Of a stretch of DNA of 64,000 bases, positions 17,496-27,400 are shown one piece after another; the stretch's first letter is position 1; each line of letters begins with the position of its first letter. Both the position numbers and the translations under genes were made by a program. Below the pieces are notes generated by a model, which was not told the origin of the DNA, did not search any database, and saw nothing but the letters and a program-made list of their open reading frames with translations. Where the stretch lies: NCBI RefSeq assembly GCF_029076695.1, contig NZ_JARFIK010000001.1, positions 1,054,001-1,118,000 on the forward strand. Reading direction: 5' to 3'. The stretch comes from Adlercreutzia equolifaciens. GTDB lineage: Bacteria > Actinomycetota > Coriobacteriia > Coriobacteriales > Eggerthellaceae.

Positions 17496-17811
17496 GGCAA
17501 TCTCCTCTCCTGCCGACAAGCGTCGGCTCGGGAACACAATGCCGCGGCGCATGGGGTGCAGCGGCGTCGTCTTGCAACGTTTCAGTGCTTCCATCATAAG
17601 AGAAGGGGCGCCGAGGGCTTCGCGGGCCAAGGATCGTTAGAAAGATCGTTGATTGGGGAAGCGGCGGAGCCTCTGGCAACATCTGCTTACCGGTTGCTGC
17701 CAGCTTGGTTGAGCGATGACGAGGCGTCGATCACTGGTGTATACTCTTTAGTCGCATTTTTCAGTGAGTCGGGGGCCGCTTGTCGGTCCATCTCGATCCA
17801 AAGGAGCACCT
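17496..17811. other. Intergenic region between divergent genes
   Basis: These 316 bases separate the anchored protein from the deformylase-like gene. A -10-like TATACT occurs at 17740-17745 for the rightward gene, with no convincing -35 at 17 bases upstream. I see no small gene, repeat or RNA element. Confidence 0.4.
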
Positions 17812-18231
17812 GTGATTAAGGAAGTCATTACCGACGAGGAGATTCTTTCGAGGCCGTGCGAGCCGGCAACGGCCGAGGACGCCGAGGTGGCGGCCGATCT
17901 GGCCGACACGCTGCTAGCCGACGATGAGGCGGTATGCCTGGCCGCCAACCAGATTGGCGTCACGAAGGCCATCATCGCCTATCTGAACGAGGCGGGAAAG
18001 CCCGTGATCATGTTCAACCCGAAGCTGACGCAGAAGCTCAAGCCCTACACGGCGGTTGAGGCCTGCCTGTCGCGCGAGGAGCCGTCGGCGGTGACCCGCT
18101 ACGAGTGGATTCGCGTTGCCTACGATCAGCTGGTGGATGGCAAGCTGGTGCCGCGCAAGAAGAAGCTGGAGGGCAACTCCGCCCAGGCCGTGCAGCATAT
18201 GATCGATCACTGCGAGGGCATCCTTGTCTAG
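17812..18231 (+). CDS. Peptide deformylase-like protein with altered active site
   Basis: A 139-residue member of the peptide deformylase fold, shorter than the usual 150-190 residues. Motif 1 is CLAANQIGV (Gln48), motif 2 is EACLS (Cys85, metal ligand), and motif 3 is QHMIDHCEGIL, where His129 and His133 keep the metal but the catalytic Glu of HExxH is replaced by Met130. It may therefore bind metal without normal deformylase activity. Start is GTG 17812, six bases after AAGGAG. The next gene, HelD, begins with TTG 18224 inside this stop region, so the two are translationally coupled. Confidence 0.8.
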   Translation: MIKEVITDEEILSRPCEPATAEDAEVAADLADTLLADDEAVCLAANQIGVTKAIIAYLNEAGKPVIMFNPKLTQKLKPYTAVEACLSREEPSAVTRYEWIRVAYDQLVDGKLVPRKKKLEGNSAQAVQHMIDHCEGILV

Positions 18232-20386
18232 CGCAGCGGAACAGAACGACGCAGCGATTGACGCTGCCGAGCAGGTTCAGGAGCTCTCTGCGGATCCGGT
18301 GTTCGCCGCCGAGCAAGCGCACCTGACGGAAACCTACGGCAAGCTGGAGAAAATCGGCCGCGATGCGTTGACTGCCATGGAGGCCGTGGCGGCTCAGGCG
18401 GCGGAGGACAAGAAGAACATGGCCGATGAGCTGGCCGTGAACTTCGCCACCTGGGACGACATCCTGGAAACCCATGCCGACATCGTGGCTATGAACAACA
18501 TCATCGAGGCCCATGACATGGCGAACTCGGTGCAGGCCGAACGTCTGCGCGCGGTGGAAGTATTGCTGCGCGAGCCGTATTTCGCGAAGATTGTGCTGCA
18601 GTTCAAGCCCGGTCAGCCGCCTAAGGAGTTGTACATCGGTTCGGCAGGCATCTCGGATGAGAACTATCGGCGCCTCATCGTTGACTGGCGCAGTCCCGTG
18701 GCTGAGGTGTACTACAACCAGACCATGGGCCCTACCTCCTATGTTGCCGACGGCCGTACCATCAACGTGGATTTGCAGCTGCGTCGCCAGTTTGAAATCA
18801 AAGAAGACACGCTGATCACCTACTTCGACAGCGACGTGGCCATCGAGGACAAGCTGCTGCTGGCTTCGCTGGCCCGTGGTCGCAGTGCCCACATGCAGGC
18901 TATCACGGCCACCATCCAGCGCGAGCAGAACGCCGTGGTGCGCCACGCCGATGTGCCGGTGCTCCAGGTGGCAGGCATTGCGGGGTCGGGCAAAACGTCG
19001 GTGCTTATGCAGCGCATCGCCTACCTGTTCTACCAGCATCGGGGCGCTCTTGACCCGACGCAGGTGTTCCTTATCTCGCCAAATCCGGTGTTCGGCCGCT
19101 ACATCGATCGCGTGCTGCCCGACTTGGGCGAGCGCAATCCCGAGATTCTTACCTGGGAAGAGTTTCTGGCACCGTTGCTGCCGGCGGGTCGCGGTGTAGG
19201 CGAGGGCGACGTGTCCTATGTGCGCTTGCGCGCCATCGACGACGCCGTGGCCTCCTTCGAGTTCGATCGCCGCGATTTCCGTGACATCGTCAGTGCCGGC
19301 GTGCGCCTTATCGGCGCCGACGCCGTGGAGAAAGTGTCCAATAAGTTCGCCAACTTGCCAGCCGGTCCCCATCGAGTCACGCTCATGGCCGAGGAGCTGG
19401 CTGCGCGCATGGAGTCGCGCCTGAAGGGCCTGGCCGCTGCGGAAAGCACCCACGACGAAATTTCCTCGCTGTCGGTAGACGAACAGCTGCGGTTGTTCGG
19501 CGAAGTGTTCGACCCTCAGTCCGACGAAGAGGCGCGCACCCTGGCGCTCACCTATCTGCGCGAGAAGCACGCCGACGGTTTGCAGGCCCTGGAGGCCATG
19601 GCGTGGCTCGACGTCGATCGCGTGGCTCAACGCCTTATGGGCCGCGAGGGTCTTACTTCGGTGGAGTGGGTGTACCTGAAGATGGTGCTTACGGGCTTGG
19701 GCAACCCCCAGGCGAAGTACGTGATGATCGACGAGGCCCAAGACTATTCCGAGGGTCAGCTGGCCGTCATGGCGCGCTATTTCCGCCGCGCGCACTTCCT
19801 GCTCTTGGGCGATCCGAACCAGGCCATCTTCGAGGGAACGGCCAGTTGGGATGAGATGCGGGCGGTATTCGAGGAAGAGCGCGGCCGCGTGGAGCAGTGC
19901 CGCCTTATGACCAGCTATCGCTCAACGCCGGCCATCACCGATCTGTTCGCGCGGCTGCTGCCTGCCGGCGAGGCCATGGAGGTGGCATCGGTGCAGCGCG
20001 AGGCGCCTGCACCGGAAATCCTCACCTGCGAGAACGCGGAGCAGTGGCGTGACGAGCTGGAGCGCGTGGTACGCGCGGCCCAGGAGGCCGGCTCGCTGAC
20101 GGCGGTCATTGTGCCCTGGAAATCCGACGCGAAGCGGCTGGCGAAAACGCTGGACGGCGTGACCGTGCTGGGCGAGGGCGATAGCCTGCCTGCCGAGGGC
20201 ACGGTGCTCATCCCACTGAAGTTGGCGAAGGGGTTGGAGTTCGATCGCGTCATCATCCCTGATGCTAGTGAGCGCGTGTTCCCTGAAACCGATCTGGCCC
20301 GTCGACGGCTGTACACCACCATCTCCCGTGCCACGCGCCACGTGACCATGTTGAGCAACGGGGCGCTTGCCGGGCTGCTCCAGTAG
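18224..20386 (+). CDS. helD: HelD-like superfamily 1 helicase, RNA polymerase recycling factor
   Basis: A 720-residue UvrD/Rep-like ATPase. The N-terminal third is helical and partly coiled-coil (residues about 10-120), as in HelD proteins that reach into RNA polymerase. Walker A is GIAGSGKTS (about residue 252), motif II is MIDEAQDYSE (about 500), and motif VI-type Arg residues occur in TTISRATRHV near the C-terminus. HelD releases stalled RNA polymerase from nucleic acid. The TTG start at 18224 overlaps the stop of the deformylase-like gene; the first internal ATG would cut into the helical N-terminus. A hairpin repeat follows the stop. Confidence 0.85.
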   Translation: MSSAAEQNDAAIDAAEQVQELSADPVFAAEQAHLTETYGKLEKIGRDALTAMEAVAAQAAEDKKNMADELAVNFATWDDILETHADIVAMNNIIEAHDMANSVQAERLRAVEVLLREPYFAKIVLQFKPGQPPKELYIGSAGISDENYRRLIVDWRSPVAEVYYNQTMGPTSYVADGRTINVDLQLRRQFEIKEDTLITYFDSDVAIEDKLLLASLARGRSAHMQAITATIQREQNAVVRHADVPVLQVAGIAGSGKTSVLMQRIAYLFYQHRGALDPTQVFLISPNPVFGRYIDRVLPDLGERNPEILTWEEFLAPLLPAGRGVGEGDVSYVRLRAIDDAVASFEFDRRDFRDIVSAGVRLIGADAVEKVSNKFANLPAGPHRVTLMAEELAARMESRLKGLAAAESTHDEISSLSVDEQLRLFGEVFDPQSDEEARTLALTYLREKHADGLQALEAMAWLDVDRVAQRLMGREGLTSVEWVYLKMVLTGLGNPQAKYVMIDEAQDYSEGQLAVMARYFRRAHFLLLGDPNQAIFEGTASWDEMRAVFEEERGRVEQCRLMTSYRSTPAITDLFARLLPAGEAMEVASVQREAPAPEILTCENAEQWRDELERVVRAAQEAGSLTAVIVPWKSDAKRLAKTLDGVTVLGEGDSLPAEGTVLIPLKLAKGLEFDRVIIPDASERVFPETDLARRRLYTTISRATRHVTMLSNGALAGLLQ

Positions 20387-20402
20387 TGACTCGCCGCCGA
20401 TC

Positions 20403-20512
20403 GGGGCTACCGGGTATGCCGATTCGCTCAAACAGTCCTCGCTTTGTGAAACAGCCCACTGGGCTGTTTCAGTCGCTGTGGAACTCGCTCTGTCGGCACA
20501 CCCGGTATCCCC
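20403..20512. repeat. Dispersed hairpin repeat, family 2, copy A
   Basis: A roughly 110-bp element with the core CGCTCAAACAGTCCTCGC, the palindrome AAACAGCCCACTGGGCTGTT, and GGAACTCGCT. Outer arms ACCGGGTATGCCGA (20409-20422) and TCGGCACACCCGGT (20493-20506) pair with one mismatch. A second copy with the same core but different arms lies at 57604-57712. It follows the HelD gene and could act as its transcript end, though no T-tract follows. Confidence 0.8.
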
Positions 20513-20558
20513 TCTACGCCGTCACTCAGTTGCGACAAAGTAAAGGTTAGGAAGTTAG

Positions 20559-22343
20559 ATGAAGAAGAAGCAATCGTTGACGGCTCGCAGCTTGCACTAC
20601 TATTGGCTGGCCACCCGTCGCCACCTGGGATTGTTCGTGGCGCTGGTGGCCTCTACTATTGGGTTTTGCGGCTTCCTCACCTACGGAAACCCGTATGTGA
20701 TGAGTCTGATCGTCGATCGCGTGAGCGCCGATCCGGTGGCTGCTGAAGACGTGTTCACGGTGTTCGGCCCCTACATTGCGGCGCTGATCGGCATCAATTT
20801 GGCTGGTCAGACGTGCAGCAAGCTGCAGGACTACACGCTGTGGAAGCTTCAGATTGCGGTGAACTACGACTTGGCCACCACGGCCTTCGACACGCTGTGC
20901 AATCAGTCGCTGTCGTTCCACTCCAACCGCTTCGGCGGCACCCTGGTCAGTCAGACGGCGAAGTTTATGTCCGGCTACACCCTGCTTCTTCAGACCATGA
21001 ACTTCCCGTTCCTGCCTATCCTCTGCTCCATTACCTTCACGTGCCTCATTTTGTTCCCCGTCGTGCCGGTGTACGCAGGCGTGCTCATGGTGCTGTTGGC
21101 GGTGTACGCCACCATTTCCTACATCATGTACAAGCGCATTCTGCATCTGAACGAGCAGGCGGCCGGCGCGCAGAACGCGTTGTCGGGCGAACTGTCCGAT
21201 GCGGTCACCAACATTCTGGCGGTGAAGACCTACGGGCGCGAGGACTACGAACGCAAGCTGTTCGACGTGGCCAATAAAGAAGTGGTGGCGAAGGATTCGA
21301 AGCGCATGTGGGCCTCGCTCACCCGCGGCATCATCACGGCGGCCATCACGGTAGTCATCATGTCGGTGGTTACCGTGTTCATTTCCGGCGGTAACGCTTG
21401 GTTCGGCATTACACCAGGCACGGTCATCCTCATGTTCACCTACACGAATACCGTGACCAACCAGTTCAACTTCATCAACAATGGCCTGCAGCGCATCAAC
21501 CAGGCCCTGGGCGATGCTTCGGGACTCACGGCCGTGCTCGACGAGCCGCTGCTGGTGGCCGACAAGCCGGGCGCGCAGCCCTTGGTGGTGGAGCTGGGCG
21601 ATATCAACTTCAAGGACATCAATTTCTGGTACACCGACGGCGATGTGCGCACCCAGGTGTTCAACGATTTCAACCTGAAGATCCCCGCAGGTCAGCGCGT
21701 TGGTTTGGTGGGCATGTCCGGGGCGGGCAAGACCACGCTCACAAAGCTGTTGCTGCGCTTGGCCGACATCCAGGAGGGCGAGATCTTGGTGGACGGCCAG
21801 AACGTGGCCGATATTACCCAGCAAAGTCTGCGCCGCCAGATTGCCTACGTGCCTCAGGAGGCGCTGCTGTTCCATCGCTCTATTGCCGAGAACATTGCCT
21901 ATGGGCGTCCCGATGCCACGATGGAAGAAATCCGCGAGGCAGCCCGAGCGGCCAACGCGCTGGAGTTCATCGAGGCGCTGCCCCAGGGCTTCGACACCAT
22001 TACGGGCGAGCGCGGCATCAAGCTGTCCGGCGGACAGCGCCAGCGCATTGCCATCGCTCGCGCCATGCTGGCCGACTGCCCCATCCTGGTGCTGGACGAG
22101 GCTACCAGTGCGCTGGACTCGGAAAGCGAGGCGGCCGTGCAAGAGGCTCTCGCGCGCCTGATGGAAGGCCGCACGTCCATCGTGGTGGCTCATCGCCTGT
22201 CCACGGTGGCCAGCCTCGATCGCATTGTGGTGCTCGATCACGGCCAGATTGTGGAAGACGGTCCCCATGCCCAATTGGTGGAGGAGGGCGGCGAATACGC
22301 CCACCTGTGGAACCGCCAAACCGGCGCCTATATGGAGGAGTAG
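20559..22343 (+). CDS. ABC transporter, fused permease and ATPase half-transporter
   Basis: A 594-residue exporter of the MsbA/MdlB type. Six membrane helices occupy about residues 15-330; the ATPase domain carries Walker A GMSGAGKTT (about 384-392), signature LSGGQRQR (about 488), Walker B ILVLDEATSALD (about 508) and the H-loop VVAHRLST. Because no partner gene is adjacent it probably forms a homodimer. Substrate unknown; no cargo or resistance gene is nearby. Start ATG 20559 is weakly supported by AAGGTTAGGAA upstream. Confidence 0.9.
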   Translation: MKKKQSLTARSLHYYWLATRRHLGLFVALVASTIGFCGFLTYGNPYVMSLIVDRVSADPVAAEDVFTVFGPYIAALIGINLAGQTCSKLQDYTLWKLQIAVNYDLATTAFDTLCNQSLSFHSNRFGGTLVSQTAKFMSGYTLLLQTMNFPFLPILCSITFTCLILFPVVPVYAGVLMVLLAVYATISYIMYKRILHLNEQAAGAQNALSGELSDAVTNILAVKTYGREDYERKLFDVANKEVVAKDSKRMWASLTRGIITAAITVVIMSVVTVFISGGNAWFGITPGTVILMFTYTNTVTNQFNFINNGLQRINQALGDASGLTAVLDEPLLVADKPGAQPLVVELGDINFKDINFWYTDGDVRTQVFNDFNLKIPAGQRVGLVGMSGAGKTTLTKLLLRLADIQEGEILVDGQNVADITQQSLRRQIAYVPQEALLFHRSIAENIAYGRPDATMEEIREAARAANALEFIEALPQGFDTITGERGIKLSGGQRQRIAIARAMLADCPILVLDEATSALDSESEAAVQEALARLMEGRTSIVVAHRLSTVASLDRIVVLDHGQIVEDGPHAQLVEEGGEYAHLWNRQTGAYMEE

Positions 22344-22382
22344 GAGCTCCGTCAGCCGCTGGCTGCTGCGGGGCAAAGAGAA

Positions 22383-22415
22383 GCCCGCGCCAGGGGAGGG
22401 AGACGGCGCGGGCTC
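22383..22415. terminator. Bidirectional hairpin between convergent genes
   Basis: A 9-bp stem, GCCCGCGCC (22383-22391) with GGCGCGGGC (22405-22413). On the minus strand it is followed by TTCTCTTT, so it best serves the CxxCH lipoprotein gene; it may also end the ABC transporter message. Confidence 0.7.
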
Positions 22416-22440
22416 GGTGGGATTGGCGTGCTGGTGGGGG

Positions 22441-22884
22441 CTAAACCCTCACGGCCACATCGGCGGGGCCGTTCTCGGTGGCGTTGATGAGCACGGTGGC
22501 GCTGGGGCTGGCTACGTCGCCGGTGCAGAGGGCGTAGAGGCCGGGGCTGCTGACGGTGACTTCGCCGAACTCGCTGGCGGGAATGGTGCGCTGGCGCTCG
22601 GGGATGACCGTGCCGTTTTCGGCGATGGAGGCGGTGCATAGCGACACCTCGTCGGCAGAGCTGTCGATGGCGAAGGTAAGCCCGGTTTCCGTGGCCTTCG
22701 AAAGATCAGGGGAGTCGACGGCAGCGCGATCATCGCCATGGCATGAGATGCAGGCCTGCCCCGATTTGATCATGGGATGGCTGGAAGCGCAGCCGGCAAG
22801 ACCGATAACGGCGCCGGCAAGAAGTGCGACCAAAGCCAGGCGACCGGCTCGTGAGAATGCGGAGCGGGATGAGATGCGGGGCAT
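22441..22884 (-). CDS. Lipoprotein with a single CxxCH haem-binding motif
   Basis: A 147-residue protein with a lipoprotein signal (basic N-terminus, hydrophobic core, GLAGC with Cys32) followed closely by ACISCHGDD: Cys45-x2-Cys48-His49. The motif is that of c-type cytochromes and would place one haem at the outer membrane face. The remainder (residues 60-147) looks like an all-beta domain. A CISCH in a Cys-containing domain could instead bind another metal, and no cytochrome c maturation genes are in the window. Start ATG 22884 has CAAGGAG upstream. It could carry electrons to exported reductases such as the two flavoproteins here, but no linkage supports that. Confidence 0.75.
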   Translation of the reverse strand: MPRISSRSAFSRAGRLALVALLAGAVIGLAGCASSHPMIKSGQACISCHGDDRAAVDSPDLSKATETGLTFAIDSSADEVSLCTASIAENGTVIPERQRTIPASEFGEVTVSSPGLYALCTGDVASPSATVLINATENGPADVAVRV

Positions 22885-23035
22885 AGTATCTCCTTGTCAA
22901 GGCAGTAATTTTTGCGAACGCTTGGCAGTCTAGCACGGCTTTTCTTCGGATCATCATCCTGCTAGCCTGATTTGTGTCCAAGTTGGTTTTCGGTGGCGCA
23001 TGGTGTCGATTCGTCCTCGAACGAGAAAATACAGA

Positions 23036-23054
23036 AGGTACCTGTTGAAAATGG
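23036..23054 (+). promoter_or_regulatory. AGGTACCTGTTG motif, copy 1, possible regulator site
   Basis: AGGTACCTGTTG followed by AAAATGG, immediately upstream of and overlapping a -35-like TTGAAA (23045-23050) whose 17-base spacer leads to TAGGCT. It precedes the small membrane protein gene at 23130. The same 12 bases recur at 24293 before the RND pump gene, and the MarR gene lies between them. Confidence 0.5.
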
Positions 23055-23129
23055 ATGCTTGAATTGCTAGGCTAGGGGGCGTGAAAAAAGCGCTTCTTGG
23101 CGCAGAGGGCACGAGAAAGAAGCAGGCTT

Positions 23130-23573
23130 ATGGTAAAGCGCGAAAATTTACTGATTATCGCGGGAATTTTCTGGCTTATAGCCGGCGCTAACGTGGCGGC
23201 CATTGGCGTGCAGGCGCTTCTGGGGGTGCCCCAGGATCACTGGTTCTTGATGTTCGGATTTATGGCTGTCGTGTTCGTTGGCTTCGCCTTTATGTTTCGC
23301 CGCGTGGCCCGCAAGCACGCAGCGCGCATTTTGGCCCACCCCGCTGACCGCGTCTGCGTAGTGCATACTTTCGACGCGAAGGGCTATCTGATCATCGCCG
23401 TTATGATGGGCGGCGGCATTGCGCTGCGGGCGTTCAACCTGGTACCGGCAACTTTTATTGGCAGTTTTTACCCGGGGCTCGGCACGGCTCTTGCCCTCAC
23501 TGGCATTGGGCTGTTGGTCAGCCGATTCTGCGGCTGCGTGCCCGGCAGTCAGGCTCGTCGCAGTGGCTGCTAG
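23130..23573 (+). CDS. Small four-helix membrane protein of unknown function
   Basis: A 147-residue inner-membrane protein: helix pairs at about 7-28, 36-57, 87-108 and 115-135, with a basic cytoplasmic loop (RRVARKHAARIL) in the middle and a Cys-containing tail (FCGCVPGS). No family is recognised. Start ATG 23130 has only a weak AAGAAGCAGG upstream. Its stop overlaps the stop of the convergent MarR gene by four bases, and it shares an upstream sequence motif with the RND efflux gene, so it may belong to the same MarR regulon. Confidence 0.68.
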   Translation: MVKRENLLIIAGIFWLIAGANVAAIGVQALLGVPQDHWFLMFGFMAVVFVGFAFMFRRVARKHAARILAHPADRVCVVHTFDAKGYLIIAVMMGGGIALRAFNLVPATFIGSFYPGLGTALALTGIGLLVSRFCGCVPGSQARRSGC

Positions 23574-24199
23574 GCCTCGTCTTCGGCGTCCAGACGGTGC
23601 GCGTTGATGTAGTCGCGCATCTTCGACCAGGGGTGGCGAGAGAGGGATGACTCGCCGAAGGGACAGCCGCTGGTTTCGCTGTCGCCTTCGGGGGTTTCCT
23701 GTGTTGCCTGCTCGATGATGGAGAGCAGGGTAATGAGCTGCTGTTTTTCCTGATCGGTAAGGCCTGCGTAGTAGTTGCTCATCTCGCTGAGGAAGGGCAT
23801 CTGGTCAATGGCGCGGCCGGCGTCGGTCAGCCGGGTAATGGTAACGCGACCGTCGCTTTCCGATTTGCAGCGCTCAATGAGCCCCTTTCCCTCCAGCTTG
23901 ACCAAAAGCTCGTTGAGCGATGCTGTCCGGATGTCCATGAGCTCGGCCATCTCGCGGGTGGAAAGGCCGTCGCGCTGTTTGAGCAGGGCGATTACCTGCC
24001 CCTGGCCGCGAAGCGGACTGAGGTGCGGGTCGGTCTGGTTAAGCGCCTGGCGCATGAAGCGGCGCGCCATGGCGTGGTAGAGGGAAAACAGCTGCAATGT
24101 CAGCGCAAGGTCGATGTCGTCTTCGCGCAGCAGCGCGTCCAGCTGCGCCTCAAGGAAGGCGGGAGAGGGCATGTCGCTGCCCGTTGGATGGTGGTGCAT
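23570..24199 (-). CDS. MarR-family transcriptional regulator
   Basis: A 209-residue winged-helix regulator. The DNA-binding core reads LKQRDGLSTREMAELMDIRTASLNELLVKLEGKGLIER, and the wing is ESDGRVTITRLTDAGRA. N-terminal helices (about 15-60) give the dimer interface; the C-terminal tail (about 160-209, with a Cys in TSGCPFGES) is longer than the usual 140-150-residue family members and could sense a ligand or redox state. It is divergent from the RND efflux pump, the classic arrangement for a repressor of an exporter. Start ATG 24199 follows GAGAGGGGAT. Confidence 0.88.
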   Translation of the reverse strand: MHHHPTGSDMPSPAFLEAQLDALLREDDIDLALTLQLFSLYHAMARRFMRQALNQTDPHLSPLRGQGQVIALLKQRDGLSTREMAELMDIRTASLNELLVKLEGKGLIERCKSESDGRVTITRLTDAGRAIDQMPFLSEMSNYYAGLTDQEKQQLITLLSIIEQATQETPEGDSETSGCPFGESSLSRHPWSKMRDYINAHRLDAEDEA

Positions 24200-24261
24200 G
24201 GATCCCCTCTCAACGATGCCGGGCGCAGCAGATCAGCGCCGGCGTTCTCCTGCTTCGTTTA

Positions 24262-24281
24262 CGGAAAATATCACGTTTCCG
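24262..24281. promoter_or_regulatory. Candidate MarR operator
   Basis: CGGAAA and TTTCCG form perfect arms around an 8-base spacer, giving a 20-bp palindrome of the size MarR dimers bind. It abuts a -10-like TATAAT (24287-24292) reading towards the efflux gene and lies 63 bases upstream of the MarR start. Confidence 0.55.
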
Positions 24282-24292
24282 ATAATTATAAT

Positions 24293-24312
24293 AGGTACCT
24301 GTTGTAAAATGG
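24293..24312 (+). promoter_or_regulatory. AGGTACCTGTTG motif, copy 2, with leader palindromes
   Basis: Second copy of the AGGTACCTGTTG motif, again followed by AAAATGG. Two hairpins follow in the leader of the efflux gene: GGCGAAAATTTCGCC (24311-24325) and CCCCGT/ACGGGG (24324-24329 with 24338-24343), which overlap and so could be alternative structures. Confidence 0.5.
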
Positions 24313-24423
24313 CGAAAATTTCGCCCCGTAAACGCGAACGGGGCTCGATTCCGGCTCTGGGCTATCCAGGAGGTCGGTGAGAGTCGCATCCAGGGGCTGC
24401 AGCAAGCCAGAGAGCAGGAGACT

Positions 24424-27400
24424 ATGCTTAGTCGATTCAGCGTGAAGCATCCCTATATCGTCGTGGTGGCCGTTATCGTCTGCCTGCTTTTGGGCGGCGT
24501 GTCGCTTTCCAACATGAAGACCGATCTTTTGCCCGATATGGACATTCCGTACCTGGCCGTCATTGTGACCGAGCCGGGAGCCTCCGCCGAGAAGGTGGAA
24601 ACTGAGATCACCGAGCCGCTTGAGAGCGCCTTGGCCACGGTTAGCGGCGTGGACGGCGTTATGAGCCAGTCGGCTTCTAACGTGTCCATGGTGTTCCTGG
24701 AGTTCGAGGACGGAACCGATATGGATTCGGCTATGGTGAAGGTGTCCTCGGCGGTGAACCAGGTGCAGCCGCTGCTCCCTGAAACAGCCGGCGCGCCGAA
24801 CATCATGGAGCTTTCCATGGATATGATGGCCACCAGCTACGTGGCGGCGGCCTATCCGGAAAAGAACATCTACGAGCTGTCCGACTTTGCCGAAGACACG
24901 CTGCTGCCGCGCCTGGAGCGCGTGAACGGTGTGGCCGACGTGTCGGTGACGGGCACGGTGAAGCAGACGGTGGAGGTGCGTCTTTCCGATTCCAAAATCG
25001 AGGATGTGAACAATCAGCTGCTGGCCAGTGTGAATGCCGAGCTGGCCGATGCGAAGAGCGATATCGAGAAGGGCGAGGCCGACCTTGCTGACGCCGAGGA
25101 CGAGATCAAGGCTCAGCAAGAAAAACTTGCCTCCCAGGAAACCGAGACGACCGACCAGCTGGGCCAGGCAGTCTCGGGTCTGACCCTGGCGGTATCCAGT
25201 TCCACCAGCAAGGTGTCCACGCTGGCCGCCCAGCTGCAGGCGCTTCAGGCTCAGGGCGAGAGTCTGGGCGGCACCGTGGCGGCGCTGCAGGAAGAGGTAG
25301 AGGGGCTGCCCGCTGAGATCGAGGAGCTGGGTCGTCAGGCCCAGGAAGCCGCTCTAGCGGGAGACATGGAGAAGGCGGCCGCGCTGCAGGCCCAGGCCGA
25401 GGAGAAGGGCGCCCGGCTGGCCGCCGCGGCCGAGGAACTACAGGCGGCTGCCGCTCAGCTGCAGGCACTGCCCGATCAGGCTACCGAGCTGCAGGCGCAA
25501 CTTGAGAAGGCCTCGGGCGAACTGGAAACGTATCAGAAGCAGTTGGCCCAAGCCGAGGCCGGAAGCCTGACGGCTGCTTCTCAGTTCGGAAGCGGATCGG
25601 CCCAGCTAGCCCAGGCTCTTTCTGCAACGGAATCGGGCAAGACGCAGCTTGAGCAAGCGCGCGAGCAGTACGAGGACGCGCGCGAGCAGGCCATCAAGCA
25701 GGCGAACATCGATACGCTGGTGGATAAGGACACTCTGGCAAGCATTATCAAGGCCCAGGATTTTTCCATGCCGGCCGGTTATCTGGGCAACGCCGATGAC
25801 GACAATCAGTGGCTGCTCCACGTGGGCGACAATATCACCTCCCTTGAGGAGCTCGAGGACCTGCTGCTGGTGACCTTGGACGACGTGGGCGATGTGCGCC
25901 TGGCTGACGTGGCCGACATCACGGTGGTGGACAACGCGGGGGATGCCTACATGTCCTTGAACGGCGGCGACGGCATGCTGCTGTCGGTGTTCAAGTCGTC
26001 CACGGCCTCTACCAACGAGGTGTCCTCCGCGGTGCGCGAGGCAGTGGTTGACCTGCAGGAGGAGTATCCGGGCCTCACGCTGCGGGTAGTGGGCGACCAG
26101 GGATCCTACATCGACCTGTTCATCGCCTCCATTTTGCAGTCGCTGCTGGTAGGAGCGCTTCTGGCTGTGGTGGTGCTCGCGCTGTTCCTGCGCGATTGGA
26201 AGCCCACGGTGCTCATTGCCGTGTCCATTCCATTCTCGGTGCTGTTGGCGCTGCTCATCATGTATTTCACCGGGGTCTCCATCAATATCATGTCGCTGGC
26301 GGGCATTTCGCTGGCCATTGGCATGTTGGTGGACAACTCCGTGGTGGTGCTCGAGAACATCTACCGCCTGCGCAGCCGCGGCATCTCGGCGCCTCGAGCC
26401 GCCGTGCAGGGCGCCAAGCAGATTTCCGGCGCCGTGGTGGCCTCCACGCTTACCACTATCTGCGTGTTCGTGCCCATTGCCTTTACCACGGGCATGGTCA
26501 ACCAGATGATGATGCCCTTCGCCCTGTCGCTTACCTATGTGCTGGTGGCGTCGCTGGTGGTGGCCCTTACCTTGGTGCCCGCCCTGTCGCGCTTCGCCTT
26601 CCGCCGCCAGCGCGTGCGCCGTGACGGTCTCTTCGAGAAGGTGAAGGCCGCTTATGGCCGCTCGCTCGCTTTCTTCCTGCGCCATAAGGTGCTGCCCTTG
26701 GGACTGGCTGTGGTGCTGGTGGTGGTGTCGGTGGCCGGGGTGGTGAACATGGGCATCTCCATGATTCCCTCCATGAGCGGCAACACCATGGAAGTCATGG
26801 TGACCATGCCCGAGGGAACCGAGAAGGACGAGGCATTTGCCCTGGCCGATGAGGTGATGGATGCGGCCCTGGCTATTCCGGGCGTTGATACGGTGGCCGC
26901 CATCGACGGCTCCACGACAGTGTCCATGGTGTCGTCGGCAGCCAGTGATGCCGGGGCCGAGATTTTCGACCTCTTCGCTTTTTACATCCTTATGGGCGAT
27001 GAGGTGACCACTGATACGCAGGTGCAGGACATTATGGCCCAGTTGTCTGACGCCACGGCCGATTTGCCCTGCGAAGTCATGGCCGATGCGTCCGCCTCGT
27101 CCATGGAGTCGATGATGGGCAGCGGGCTTTCGCTGACCATTGTCGGCGACGACCAGGAGGTTCTGAACGACATCAGCGAGGAAGTAATGGCCAAGGTGGC
27201 CGAGGTGCCCGGCTATACCGAGATCGAGAACGGCATGGAGGACGCTGACCGCGAGTTGAACCTGGTGGTGGACGAGGACGCGCTGACGGGCTACGGCTGG
27301 ACGGTGGCCCAGCTGTACCAGACGCTGGCCACCGAGCTGGCAACCGACGTGACCTCCAGCAAGTTGACGCTGGACGGCAGCACGGCCGAGGTGCACATCA

